Counted from the stretch's first letter, positions 12,605 through 23,514 are shown. The stretch is DNA of 64,000 nucleotides from Caenorhabditis elegans (GCF_000002985.6 NC_003281.10:9734001-9798000); one strand, 5' to 3'. A program made the numbers and translations. Notes: generated by a model from the sequence alone, not told the origin.

Positions 12605-13473
12605 ACTGCAACAAAGATTTATCAATTATTTTAGCATTTTCAACTAGTTTCCAACGAGAAATTCAAAAAATAAATTTGGAAAAAAAGGTTTGCAGGAAAA
12701 AATTGTTTTGATTGAGAAATTTGATGCATTTCTAATAAAATATTGATCTTAGCAAGAAAAACACTGTACAAACCTGAGAAAAGTATAGAAATCGAGAGAA
12801 AATCAAATGCGCGAATTTTTTTGAAAGGACGTTGTTTGGCTGCGTATCACAATGAAGAATGAGTCGCTACGCAGCCAAAAATTTGGCGCCAACTTCCATC
12901 TTCAGACAGAATCGAAGTCCTCACTTTTTTAGGATTTCAAGGAATCTGCTCTATTTTTTGATTTATCTGAATAAATAATTTCCTAAAAATGCATTCGTTG
13001 CTTACTTGCCAAATTTCGCTTTCATCATGTAAAATTAAATAATAAAAATTACCTCTCTATGGTCTTCGGGGCAGCAACTCTCGCCATCCACCCTCCGAAG
13101 CCAAGATTACGATTTTTCTTTGAAACTCTGTTTAGTTTTGTTGGAAGCCTCATAAAGTAGAACAAATCAAGTTTATGATTATTTTGAGTAGTTATTTTTA
13201 TATTTTCCGGCCTGTATTTATTCTCTTTTCTGCACAGTTTTGCGTTAAATTTTATCATATGAATGCAATGTTTCACAACAATCCTTCTCAGCGCGTACTC
13301 TCCTTTTCGGAATAAATTGTCATCAAAGGTGCATGCCTTTTCACTAAGCAATGGTCTCGCACCGACTGTCCCCCCTTTTCGGCGGCAGTGGAAATGATTC
13401 AAAATTACACGCTTACGCCTTTTCTATCGTTGTATTACAATTGTTCTGACAAAATTCATTTCCAATTTTAGTT
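12605..13473. promoter_or_regulatory. Bidirectional promoter region of iff-1 and cdk-1
   Basis: The 869 bp between the divergent starts of iff-1 (minus) and cdk-1 (plus). It holds a TTTGGCGCC motif at 12882-12891, a good match to the E2F/DP site, and just beside it a 12-bp perfect inverted repeat (TTTGGCTGCGTA at 12835-12846 and its complement at 12868-12879). A 117-codon open minus-strand frame also lies here (13049-13402). Its last part may be an alternative first exon of iff-1. The shared promoter role is inferred from gene orientation and germline/cell-cycle use of both genes. Confidence 0.65.
13053..13087 (-). other. Candidate alternative first coding exon of iff-1
   Basis: An ATG at 13087 opens MARVAAPKTIE and reaches an AGAG|GTAATT donor after 35 bp. 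Joined to the acceptor ending at 12606, it continues through one extra base into the iff-1 ATG in the correct frame, giving MARVAAPKTIES before the normal start. The minus-strand frame is open for another 315 bp upstream. The phase agreement is seen in the sequence. That the exon is used is an inference. Confidence 0.45.
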
Positions 13474-14668
13474 ATGGATCCTATTCGCGAAGGAGAAGTG
13501 GCCCACGAGGGAGATTCGGTTTACACACTCAACGATTTCACGAAGCTCGAAAAAATCGGCGAAGGAACATACGGAGTCGTCTACAAAGGCAAAAACAGAA
13601 GAACCAATGCCATGGTTGCTATGAAGAAAATCAGATTGGAAAGTGAAGATGAGGTATTTGAATTTTGTAGCAGTTTCGTTTTTTCAAACAATAATTCTTA
13701 TAGGGTGTTCCATCAACGGCTGTGCGAGAGATCAGCTTGCTCAAAGAGCTCCAGCATCCGAATGTTGTTGGATTGGAAGCGGTCATTATGCAGGAGAACC
13801 GGCTTTTCCTGATCTTCGAATTCCTGTCTTTCGACTTGAAACGATACATGGATCAGTTGGGAAAAGATGAATACCTTCCGCTCGAAACTCTTAAAAGTTA
13901 CACATTCCAAGTGAGGAAATATTTAAAATCGATGTCTTTACAAGAATAATTGTTCCAGATTCTTCAAGCTATGTGTTTTTGTCATCAGCGTCGTGTTATT
14001 CATCGCGATCTTAAGCCACAGAACTTGCTGGTCGACAACAATGGAGCAATCAAGCTTGCCGATTTCGGACTTGCCAGAGCTATTGGTATCCCGATTCGCG
14101 TTTACACGCATGAAGTGAGTTTGCATTCATTCTGTACACCAATACAATGATTGTCCGGTTTTCAGGTTGTCACTCTCTGGTATAGAGCTCCAGAAATTCT
14201 GATGGGTGCTCAGAGATACTCGATGGGCGTAGACATGTGGTCGATTGGATGCATTTTTGCTGAAATGGCCACGAAGAAGCCACTGTTTCAAGGAGATTCA
14301 GAAATTGATGAGCTGTTCCGCATCTTCAGAGTTCTCGGCACACCGACTGAGTTGGAATGGAATGGTGTTGAATCACTTCCGGACTACAAGGCGACGTTCC
14401 CAAAATGGCGTGAGAATTTCCTCCGTGACAAGTTCTACGACAAGAAGACTGGAAAGCACCTTTTGGACGATACTGCATTCTCTCTTCTTGAAGTAAGATT
14501 TCTAAAATAGTACTTTAACAAGTAAAATAATATTTTCAGGGTTTGCTGATCTACGATCCATCACTTCGTCTCAACGCGAAAAAAGCTCTCGTTCATCCTT
14601 ATTTTGACAACATGGATACGTCAAAGCTGCCAGCTGGAAATTACCGAGGAGAACTCGAACTCTTTTGA
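13474..14668 (+). CDS. cdk-1: CDK-1, cyclin-dependent kinase 1 (Cdc2)
   Basis: Five exons: 13474..13653, 13704..13910, 13959..14114, 14166..14492, 14540..14668, for 332 residues. The kinase core is complete: glycine loop [10 protein letters not shown] (residues 29-38, with the inhibitory Thr32-Tyr33 pair), cyclin-binding PSTAVRE helix in place of PSTAIRE, catalytic [15 protein letters not shown], activation-loop threonine at about 179 ([16 protein letters not shown]) and the GDSEIDELF loop of the Cdc2 family. Partnered with cyclins A/B it drives entry into mitosis and meiosis by phosphorylating Ser/Thr-Pro sites. There is an N-terminal extension of about 20 residues before the conserved [15 protein letters not shown] core and a short C-terminal tail. 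It is divergent from iff-1 and followed by a small gene at operon spacing. I see no defects. Confidence 0.98.
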
Positions 14669-14830
14669 TGTAATTCATTCATCATCATTTTTATTATTTA
14701 TTCTCCCGTGCTTTAACCACCTATCGTCTTCCGTGTATTGTTTAACTATCACCATTTCAACTTTTTACCTGTACGATGATTATTTGGCCCTTCGATATTC
14801 ATGAGTAATCTCTTTTTTCACACCGCGATA

Positions 14831-14836
14831 AATAAA
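14831..14836 (+). terminator. Poly(A) signal of cdk-1
   Basis: AATAAA, 163 bp after the cdk-1 stop codon. The next same-strand start codon follows about 104 bp later, the spacing typical of an SL2-type operon junction in C. elegans. Confidence 0.75.
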
Positions 14837-14939
14837 TTCGCTCTACTTTCATGCTCTTTTTTATTCAAGCACTTTGTTCAACGTGTAAATGAGAATAGGG
14901 AATTAAGAATTCATTATTATTATTTTTCCATTCTGAAGA

Positions 14940-15591
14940 ATGATCGCTGCAGTGATTCCAATATTCGTAATTTCTCTGTCTAACATTTCGCACGTAAGCT
15001 AAGGTAACGAAAACTAATCTAACTGGAGCTATTAAGATTATTCTTGCAATTTTCTTCTTCCCATCGATTGTAGAATTCCTCGATGATCTTTACTGGGGAT
15101 TCACTTATCGTTCGTGGTCTCCAATTGCACGTCAATTAGAATTGGGACCGGTAGGATATATCCCTATATATAGGATTAAATACAATTTAGAGAATAAATC
15201 AAAATAATTGTGTTTAGAACATTTACATTCATCACTCGAAGGTTTCTATTTTGATGGACAAAGCTGATCTTTATGAGAAGAATCAGTCTAGGAAAGATAT
15301 TTTAAACTATTACCGGGAAGGTATTGTTTAATATTTATTCATTCTCTCGAATATCTGAAATTTCAGAAGACAAGGATTTTGAGCAGTATTTGAATTTTAG
15401 AGAAAATCGAAAAATGTTGCAACAAGCTTTTGAAAGCGGAACTTTGATTCGAAAACAAAAGTAAGATATTACATTTCTCTAACTTTCCAGCTGTCATTAT
15501 AATTTCCACTTGCAGCTACCGTGCCCGGATTCACGAGAGAATGGTTGAACAGCCTGTAACCGAGAAGAAAGAATTGCTGAGATCAAGATAG
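14940..15591 (+). CDS. Small protein of unknown function with N-terminal hydrophobic region
   Basis: I do not recognise this family. Model: exons 14940..14993, 15037..15150, 15218..15320, 15367..15460, 15516..15591, for 146 residues. Exons 2-5 read coherently in one frame. The N-terminal 40 residues are hydrophobic (MIAAVIPIFVISL, then IILAIFFFPSIVEF), followed by DDLYWGFTYRSW and a charged, Lys/Arg/Glu-rich C-terminal half ending LLRSR. That suggests a membrane-inserted N-terminus or signal anchor with a soluble helical tail. The first intron would be 43 nt with a weak TATTAAG acceptor. A conservative alternative is that translation starts at 15253 (MDKADLYEKNQ), giving 68 residues. It follows cdk-1 at operon-like distance, and its 3' end overlaps that of the converging kinase gene. 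Confidence 0.6.
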
Positions 15592-15597
15592 TCTACA

Positions 15598-15659
15598 TTT
15601 ATTTCCAAATGCTCTTTTTTTAAACATTTTTACAAAATAGTGATTTTTAATTAAATAAA
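15598..15659. terminator. Overlapping poly(A) signals of two convergent genes
   Basis: Plus-strand AATAAA at 15654-15659 serves the small gene ending at 15591. Minus-strand AATAAA at 15598-15603 serves the dephospho-CoA kinase-domain gene ending at 15711. The signals are crossed, so the two mature 3' UTRs should overlap by several tens of nucleotides. Confidence 0.7.
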
Positions 15660-15710
15660 TCTTGATCACAATCAATCACAGTTTTCATGTACATATACAG
15701 TAGAACAAGC

Positions 15711-16920
15711 TTAAGATCGGATATATTTGAAGAAGTAGTATGGAACGACGCCGAGGATGATCCCGAATGCAACTCGGAAAATGTATGGTTTCCACGACTT
15801 GTCCAATTGAGCGATGACGTGTTTTACTTTCTCCCGGAGCTCGTCGATGTTTCCATTGTTGTCGATGACGATCTTGGCGCGTTTCTTTTTTTCTTCTGAA
15901 ATTGGTTTTTAAAGAATACGCTTACAAAGAGTGCCAAGAATACCAATGTCCATTTGAGCATGAATTCTTGATTCCGCATCAGCTCGAGAAATGTTGTCCC
16001 TAGTCACCATTCGTTCAACTTCTTGCTCAAAGTCGCACCAAACAACGATCGTAGTTCCAATCCATTTGTCATATCCGCTTTCGAAGAGGAGTGGAGTATC
16101 GAAGACGATGTACCTGCAATTAGTAGAATGTAAGATTTTCACCGAGTATTAATGGAACGCAGAAAATGCGCCATGATAACACTCCGCCCCCAAACAGTAG
16201 GTCTCGTTGGGTAGGTGGAGCGTTTTCACTTAGCCGTGGAGCGTGATTGCACCTCGATTTCAAAAAAAAAATAGTGAAGTATTCCTAATATGATTCCAAT
16301 TGTTCCCAAATTCAACTCTCGTCCGAATATCTTACTTTGTTCCAGTGATCAGCAGTGTCAGAAATTGCTTGAACATCTCCCAACGGATCGCTGGATGAGT
16401 GATTCCATTCAATGCCTTCCGCTTCTGAAATAATAAATTTTGATGAATCAAAGGTTTATTATTATTATTAAACCTCTGGATTGCTGAAAATCAGTTTTCC
16501 CAGCTTATCCCGTCGCAAAACGCCCCCGTGCTCATCGTCGAAATACTCGTCTCCAAATTCTTTTCGCAGTCGGTTGTAGGTAGAAGTTCCAGGAACGACA
16601 ACTGGAAAAATTCAAAGCTTATTACGAAGACGTTTAAAGATTAGAATTTTGGCTATATCTTACGCGCATGGTTCTCGCCACGATGCGAACCAGTTACAGT
16701 AACCCGATGTCTTCGTGGCGAGACCTATGCGGGTAAAACATGACGGAAATTCTAATTTTTAGAGGTTGTTTACAACTAAATAATAAAGACTTCCTAAGTT
16801 AGACTGACCTTGCCTAGCCACTTGATCCGCATCGATGATTGGAACTCCGTGAGCTCTGAAGACACTCGAGACTGTGCTCTTTCCAGTTGCAACACCACCA
16901 CTCAAACCTACAACGAGCAT
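15711..16920 (-). CDS. Dephospho-CoA kinase domain protein (DCAKD-like)
   Basis: Five minus-strand exons: 16809..16920, 16474..16601, 16336..16424, 15944..16113, 15711..15895, for 227 residues, close to the human DCAKD length. Seen: P-loop GLSGGVATGKSTV (residues 5-17), the IIDADQVAR substrate-binding segment, GNPE/HPAIR region, DTPLLFESG, and QMDIEEKKKRAKIVIDNNG near the C-terminal lid. These are the ordered signatures of the CoaE family, which phosphorylates the 3'-hydroxyl of dephospho-CoA in the last step of CoA synthesis. Unlike bacterial CoaE, it ends in a hydrophobic segment (FRVAFGIILGVVPYYFF), probably a tail anchor. The start at 16920 follows CAACTTCAG. An in-frame ATG 19 codons further up lies before that acceptor and is disfavoured. 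Intron 1 carries an inverted repeat. Confidence 0.92.
16640..16760. repeat. Inverted repeat in kinase-gene intron
   Basis: A roughly 120-bp imperfect inverted repeat. Left part TTAGAATT then GGTTCTCGCCACG; right part CGTGGCGAGACC then AATTCTAA, with a loop of about 25 bp. It belongs to the dispersed GGTCTCG family seen elsewhere in the window. Confidence 0.75.
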
Positions 16921-17692
16921 CTCGATCTGAAGTTGAAGGGAAATGTGTATTTGTTCTGAGCTGATACGCTGAAGCATGACAAAAGGAGTAGGTTGTCATG
17001 GTGATTATTCAATAGAGTACTGGATTTGAGAAAAGAAAAGATGTTGGTGGGGAGAGAGGTAATCAGATATAGAAAATATTAGAAGAGATTGAGAGAAACT
17101 AAGAAAGGGCGGCCGAAAATTGGTGGTTAGGTAATGATATACTAGTATAGTAGATAAAAACATTTTTGTACAGTAGAAACTGAAACTGAACTTAATAAAT
17201 CGTGATAGGGAAGATTTTTCAAACTTTGCCGCTTGATGTTGCTCCCTGCCGGCCATTAAATATTACAAAACTCACGGGAAAGAACCAGTCAAGCCACATC
17301 GCTGTCCACTGTTTCTGTAGTGTTTAATTGATTTTTTCTTCGAACAACATAAACAATCAGAAATCACAAATTTAATATTTAGCAGACCCAAGGTGGGTAT
17401 GCTATTATTCAGCATACAAGTGTGTAGTGTTTCTGTAGTGTTTAATTGATTTTTTTTTCAAAAAAAAAACATAAACAATCACAAATCACAAATATGGAAA
17501 ATCGAAACTGACTACAAAAAAAAAGGAATCAGAAAATCGTGAAGATGCAGCTTTACATATATATTTATTTTCAATGGCAGAAGAAACTAACCGTAAAATA
17601 CAGAAAAAATACAAAACACAATAAAAATAATAAAACAAGAAATTCAACTAGGCACTTTGAATCATCTTCTTCTCTTATCTGTAGATGCGCAT
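16921..17692. other. Spacer with a direct duplication, upstream of the kinase-domain gene
   Basis: Between ech-6 (ending at 17693) and the start of the dephospho-CoA kinase-domain gene. It contains two direct copies of a ~64-bp segment (17310-17372 and 17429-17493; both contain GTTTCTGTAGTGTTTAATTG), separated by a copy of the TTAGCAGACC palindrome. No coding region is supported. Confidence 0.65.
17564..17569 (-). terminator. Poly(A) signal of ech-6
   Basis: Minus-strand AATAAA 124 bp past the ech-6 stop codon; a normal C. elegans 3' UTR length. Confidence 0.65.
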
Positions 17693-18875
17693 CTATTTCG
17701 ACTCCCACTGTGGCTTTCTCTTCTCGGCAAAAGCGGTCATTCCTTCCTGAAAAACATCTTTTAAGGGGAATTTATCAGGTTTTCGAGAAAAATACTAAAC
17801 TAGGTAGGAAACTGATTATTTCATTTTAAGAGAAGGTGGAATAAAAACTGGAACAATATTTTGATCACTGTATTTATTTGGCAGTTTTTCTACCGTAATA
17901 ATAAATAAGTTTAAATAATTTATCTACAAAACTAGATTGCAATTTAAAAATTCATTTTGATAATTTACCTTTCTATCCTTGGTGGCAAAAGTGGCATGGA
18001 AAAGTCGTCTTTCGAAGTGAAGTCCCTCTTGAAGAGTAAGCTCATAAGCTTTGTTAACGGCCTCCTTTGCCATTTGAACAATCAGTGGAGATTGATCAGC
18101 GATTTTCTCTCCAAGTTTCACAGCTTCCCCGACAACCTGATCAGCTGGGAAAATCTTGCTCACAATACCGTGCTCCTTAGCTTCTTGAGCAGTCACGTGG
18201 TTTCCAGTAAGGCACACCTCCATGGCAAATGATTTTCCGGCGGCGCGAGCCCAACGCTGAGTACCTCCTGAATCATCGACGTTTAAAAATTTGATTTTAA
18301 AATATTGTCAATTACCTGCTCCTGGAATAGTTCCAATGTTAATTTCAGGTTGTCCAAAACGAGCCTTCTCTCCGGCATAGATAATATCACACATCATTGC
18401 CAACTCGTTTCCACCTCCCAATGCAAATCCGTTCACTGCAGCAATAACTGGCTTTTTCACATCACTGACAGCGGTCCAGTTGGAGAGGAAGCTTCCAGAA
18501 AATGTGGTGGCGAACTCGTTATTGGTCTGAAATCCGATAATTTTTAAAAAATTGGATTATACGCTGACTAACCATCTCCTTGATATCAGCTCCAGCGGCA
18601 AAAGCTCTCTCACTTCCAGTAATCACAATTGCTCCGACAGACTTATCAGTATCCAAAACTTCGAGAGCATCAGCCAATTCAGTCATAAGCTGAGCGCACA
18701 AAGCATTCAAAGCTTTTGGTCTATTCAGCTTGATAAGAGCAACATTTTGCTTCTCTCCAACTTTCTCGATCTTGATCATTTCAGGAGCTTTGCTTGAAAA
18801 TGCGGCGACTTGCATTTGGTTGACATTTGCACACAATTTGGCATTGCGAACCAGCATCGACGAGAAGCGCATCAT
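17693..18875 (-). CDS. ech-6: ECH-6, mitochondrial short-chain enoyl-CoA hydratase
   Basis: Four minus-strand exons: 18573..18875, 18316..18526, 17969..18267, 17693..17746, for 288 residues. The first ~30 residues are Arg/Ser/Ala-rich without acids ([15 protein letters not shown]), a mitochondrial presequence. The crotonase fold is clear: oxyanion-hole segment [12 protein letters not shown], then [13 protein letters not shown] and [19 protein letters not shown], which carry the two catalytic glutamates that add water across the C2-C3 double bond. The C-terminal [10 protein letters not shown] is the family signature ending. It matches ECHS1, acting in beta-oxidation and in valine/propionate breakdown in the mitochondrial matrix. 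The start is preceded by ATTTCAG eight bases upstream, consistent with trans-splicing. Confidence 0.96.
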
Positions 18876-19827
18876 CTTGATTTCTGAAATTTCAGAACTT
18901 GAGTTGGAAAATGTTGATAACTAAGAAATGAGAAGAAAATTGGAAGTATTCAAGAAAAAGAAGACAATTGTAAAAGATGCAAAAGTGAACGAAACAGATA
19001 TGAAAATAGACGCAGACAGTGAGAGATATACGAACGATAGAGCACACAGTGTGAACTGTGATCTATGAACTAATCAACAATAAAAACAAGAAAACACTGC
19101 TTTTTAAAGGTTTTTCTTGTTGTTATACAACGTGTCTAAACGTGCCAATTTTTACGTTTTTTCGTCAAGAAGACTCTAATTTGGAACAATTATAATTGTT
19201 ATTAAATAACACAGACGCAAAATTTAGATTTTTGCCAAAAGAAACCATATCCGGTCTCGACACGACAAATTTGTGTGAAATACAAAAAGATGTGCGCATT
19301 TGAAGAGTACTATAATTGCAATTTACATAGCAATTTTTTAGATCCAAATAATTGTTTTTTATTTTCTAAACACATGAAAAATAAAATTCCGAAGATTTAG
19401 ACCAATTTGGTATGCTGAATAATTAGCAGACCAATTTGGTATGCTAATTATTTATTGGTAAAATTTTACAACAAAAAGGGGAAAGCAGAGACAACTGCGC
19501 GAGATAACAGAGAGTGGGTTACTGTACTACTTAAAGGAGCATTCCTTTTTTCACGGCTTCAAAATATTTCGTTTGTGGCGAGAGAGGATACGGTATCTTT
19601 GAGTTACTGCATAATAAAAAATCAAATAATTTCGGAGAACAACCCATAAAAATTAAATTAAAACAAAAAGTATAAAAAGTAAGAATTAGAAATCTTATTC
19701 ACAACTATTAAAACATTTCACATGAATAAATAAATAAATACAAAACTCCGATGAGTATTCTGAGAAACTTTCAAATAAAATTATGTAAATAAATTATAAA
19801 TTTCGTTCTTTGGTAGTAGATCAACAA
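18876..19827. other. Spacer upstream of ech-6
   Basis: About 950 bp between the vps-53 stop codon and the ech-6 start, both on the minus strand. It holds one GGTCTCGACACG/CTTTGAAGAG repeat copy (19247-19318), a second fragment (19497-19610) and the TTAGCAGACC-type palindrome at 19431-19449. No gene seen. Confidence 0.6.
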
Positions 19828-22800
19828 TCACAATTGTCGTTTGACTAGTCTTTCGAATCTTTTAAGCTTATCAATTGATGACGTCACTGCTTGATCAGAC
19901 AATCCATCTGCTGCCATTGATACAACTGCATTGAATGCTTCAGATACAGATGCTGCACTTCCAACAGTTGGTAGTGCTCCACCAATCCGAGAAGTTAGAC
20001 TATTCGATTGTTGAATTGGATCCGAGCCAGATGCACCGATTTTCAATCGATAAGCGTTGAGAACTGCCGAATGCTCTTGTCGTTTAACTCCTTTCATTTC
20101 AAGAACTTTTTGCATTTCTGCTGCATCCGACGCTGGTAGAAGTTTAATATATTGTTCAACAAATTCATCGACAGTCTCCAAACTGCACATTACTACCTGA
20201 AAAATTATTTATTTTGAATTTCGCGTTTTTGGAAAAATGGAAAACAACAAATTAAAATTTTGGTCTTTCTAAACTTATTTTGACTTTCGAATTTCCGGAA
20301 AATTCACAATTTTTTTTTAAATTAAAACCCATGTTTAAAAACCGAATTTTGTTTTTTGATTTTTTGATTTTTCGATCTCTTTAAAAAATCTAAAATGTCT
20401 CACTTTCAAAATCATTTCAGCTTTTGTCAGAGCTGCATTCACACTGGTAACGTATGCCGTTGGTGGTTTTGAGTTGATAATACTATCAATTGATGGTACA
20501 CTGAGCAAAAATGTTTTTAGCGAATGAGTATCAAGTAACAGTTGCTCAGCTCCATGAGTACTAATTGTTCGGCAACGGAATAATGATCCAACAAATTTGT
20601 GAGCAAGTTGAGTTGCGAGTTTTAGGCAAAAATGAGCAAAATATTTTCGGCGATCGGAGAGCATATCCCGAATGAGAGGAACTGCTTGTCGAAGATGAGC
20701 CCGCATTGATCCAATAAATGGGGATTCATCACCTACACAATCCACTGCAGTCCAGCTGAAAATTTCAATTTTAGACGAGAATTGGAAGGAAATAGGTTTT
20801 TAAGTTGTAGACTTAAGGGAATTTTTGAGGTGGATCAAGATTGAATCCAATTTTCAAAAAATAATTACGTTTTTTCGATTCTCACAAAAATAGAACATCT
20901 AAAATTTTCGATTTTTTCGTTTTTCTAATGTTTCTAAAAATTTTCGATTTTTCTTTGGTAAACACCTTTTTTTAGACAAAGTACTTTCCATCTTAACAAA
21001 CGTATTTTAGTTGAAACCAATATTCTTTGACACTAACTTTACTTTACTGATCGACTGTAGAGCAGCATCACAAGTGGACTCAACATCCTGAACTAAAACC
21101 TGGAGTGATTGATTTGTAATTGAATAAAAAGCTTCAGTCTCTTGTGAAATATCAACTCCAGGGATCCTTTGTGACAATTTTTCTTGTAGTTGAATGGATG
21201 TTTCAGCACACCAATCTGCTGTGGCCAGAATACAACAAACGAGAAATTGTTGATCTGGAGTAAGTCTTGGATATGCGATTTCTTCTCTGATTAAGCTGAA
21301 AAGATTCGCTGCACCGGATTGTTGAGATCCGAGAGATGGCAGGAAAGCAACGAGACATGACGTAGCATATCCTCGCAGACAGACACGGACAACACCGATT
21401 ACGTCCCTGAAATTGAAATTAAAAAAAAATAATTTTTAGAAATCTTTAAAAAAATACTGTTCAATTTTTTATTGATAGTGGAGCAGAGTCGAATGATAGA
21501 AAATGGAACGAAATTGTATAATTTTTTCAACTTTAAAATCTGTTTTTTTTAATTTTCAAATTCTTACCTTATCAATGCATCAGGTTCACTGCTCAACTTG
21601 CTAGATTCAGTGATAACTTTTTTAAGAAGAAGGAACATATCTGCAGAAGATGGAAATGGAACTGCGTGTGTGGATGATTCTCGACTTGGTTTCTCTTCAC
21701 CAGAACGAATTTTGCTTGCACAAGTGTCCAGGAACTCATTTAAAGTTTTCTCTTGAGCATTTATAAATACATCCAAGAAAGTATCAAAAACACTCCAAAT
21801 AGCTTTTTCGAATGAAATTCCATCTTTTTCAGGAAATCTCTTTGTCAAAAGTGCCTCAAACATTTTTGTATGTTGAATTGCATGCCCCAACAATTTCCAG
21901 TCGAGATCCTGCCGCCTTCTTGTCATTATTCGATAAAGAATATCCCTTGTAACTGTACAAAACTCGCTGGTCAACCGTCTTCCCATATGCCAGTCAGCAG
22001 GGAAAATGTTTGAAAGTCCTGCTCTTTCGAAATCCGTCAATTTACGAACGAACCATTTGTATCGATCATCAACTTTATCCAACCATGCGCCTTCTTCATT
22101 ATCAGCATAAATGATAACATATTCACTGAGTTGCTGTTCGATGAACCATTTTACAAAGTTCTCCTTTACGTTTCCTTCCAATGCAGCCGCCACTCTACAC
22201 ATATCTGTGATTCGATCACTGAGTTGTCCAGTCTGGAAAATGTTAAATGTATTAAAACAGTCATTAATTGAATTATTTCAAAATTTAAGCTGGGTTTATA
22301 AATAGCAATATTTGGAGAGATATTTTTATTTTTTGTCAAAATCTTTTTGAAAAATGTGTTGTGATAATTTTAACTTTTTCTCAAAAAGTGAATTTTGTCC
22401 CCCTTTTCCAGAAAAAAAATGGTAGGTTCTGGTGTTTCAATGTTGTCATTTTTGGAATGCTCACATCTTTTTCATATTCTCCCAAACTCTCTAAATCGTA
22501 TTTTGAAGGGATATCCGATACATTTAGCTGCCAACACATCGCCACCCACCCCATAAAGAGACATATTTACAACCCAATGGCCCATATATTCAAATATTAA
22601 CTCTATTATGAAGGTATCTACGATACGTACTGATGTACTATCATCTATTATGGTTATCCTGTGGGAACCCTTTTGAATATATCTTTACAACCCCCCGTTT
22701 CATGGGGACCAACCAATCAGCAGGCGGTGAGCGCTGAAAGCTCTAAAAACTGTTGCGTGAAGAATTCAGCGAAATATCAGCGCCAAAGACTGCTTTTATA

Positions 22801-23514
22801 AATAGCAATATTTGGAAAGCACAAACCTGGAAAGCATTTTTAAGATCCTTGGCAAGTTGTATAGTCAAGCTTGCTTTCAGCTTGTCGAGTTGTCCCGAAA
22901 GATTTGCAATTTGATCTGATTCTTTATAGGCATCGAATAATTGCAAAACATTCAGAATTGCAGGAAGCTGCCGAGCAATCGAACTATAATCTTTCTTATC
23001 GACCCAAGCACCCAGTGATTCTACTCCAGTCAGTAAAATGTGAAGATGATGTAGTGTCGTGATAGAAGCAGTCAAATTTCGTTTGGCAATGTCCAGTTGT
23101 TTGATGTCTCGGGTCATTTCTCGAACTATCTGAAATAGGAAAATGTGAACAAATTAATATTCTGGATTAGGAAACCTCATCAGAAGATTTTGTGCGTTCT
23201 CTTATACTTCCTATACTTTTTTCAAGTTCAATCATTGCATCTTGAGCATGTTTCAGCGCTTCTTCTCCTCTTTCGCTCACATTTGCATTTGTTTCTACAA
23301 GATATGCTAACTCATTATCCAATTCACCAATTTCTCCTTCAACTGATGCAATTATGGAATCTAACTGAGTAAGCGATTGTTCAGTTGGGAATAGTTCATT
23401 TATTTGTGCCATCAGGCTCATATTAGGTTTGCAGTATTCTGTGATGCACATATCGCTTATCTCATTCATTACATTATCTGAGAGTTTCAGCTCACTAGTG
23501 GTCGGTTCCTCCAT
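19828..23514 (-). CDS. vps-53: VPS-53, GARP/EARP tethering complex subunit
   Basis: Six minus-strand exons: 23176..23514, 22827..23129, 21568..22232, 21038..21406, 20404..20755, 19828..20196, for 798 residues. The N-terminal third is predicted coiled coil (DNELAYLVETNANVSERG, then IVREMTRDIKQLDIAKRNL) as expected for Vps53. The middle contains the FVKWFIEQQLSEY and WHMGRRLTSEFC segments typical of the family. Vps53 with Vps51, Vps52 and Vps54 (or its EARP counterpart) tethers endosome-derived vesicles to the trans-Golgi and recycling endosomes. The donor of exon 4 is taken at AAA|GTTAGT, because the neighbouring GTAAAG donor would shift the frame into a stop. The start follows CCTATTCAG immediately. 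The stop codon of the golgin gene on the same strand is 280 bp upstream, so the two trans-Golgi genes may share transcription. Confidence 0.94.
22290..22820. repeat. Insertion flanked by direct repeats in vps-53 intron 2
   Basis: The sequence TTTATAAATAGCAATATTTG occurs near 22297 and again near 22796, bracketing about 480 bp inside the 594-bp intron 2 (22233..22826). The bracketed DNA has a different texture (more GC, CCACCCACCCC, ACCAATCAGC) and no splice signals. It looks like an inserted segment with duplicated flank, or a local duplication. Confidence 0.5.

Noticed and set aside
21038-21042. Nearer donor GTAAAG for vps-53 exon 4
   Set aside because: Using it puts exon 5 into a frame that stops after eight codons. 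The GTTAGT donor five bases on restores the long conserved frame.
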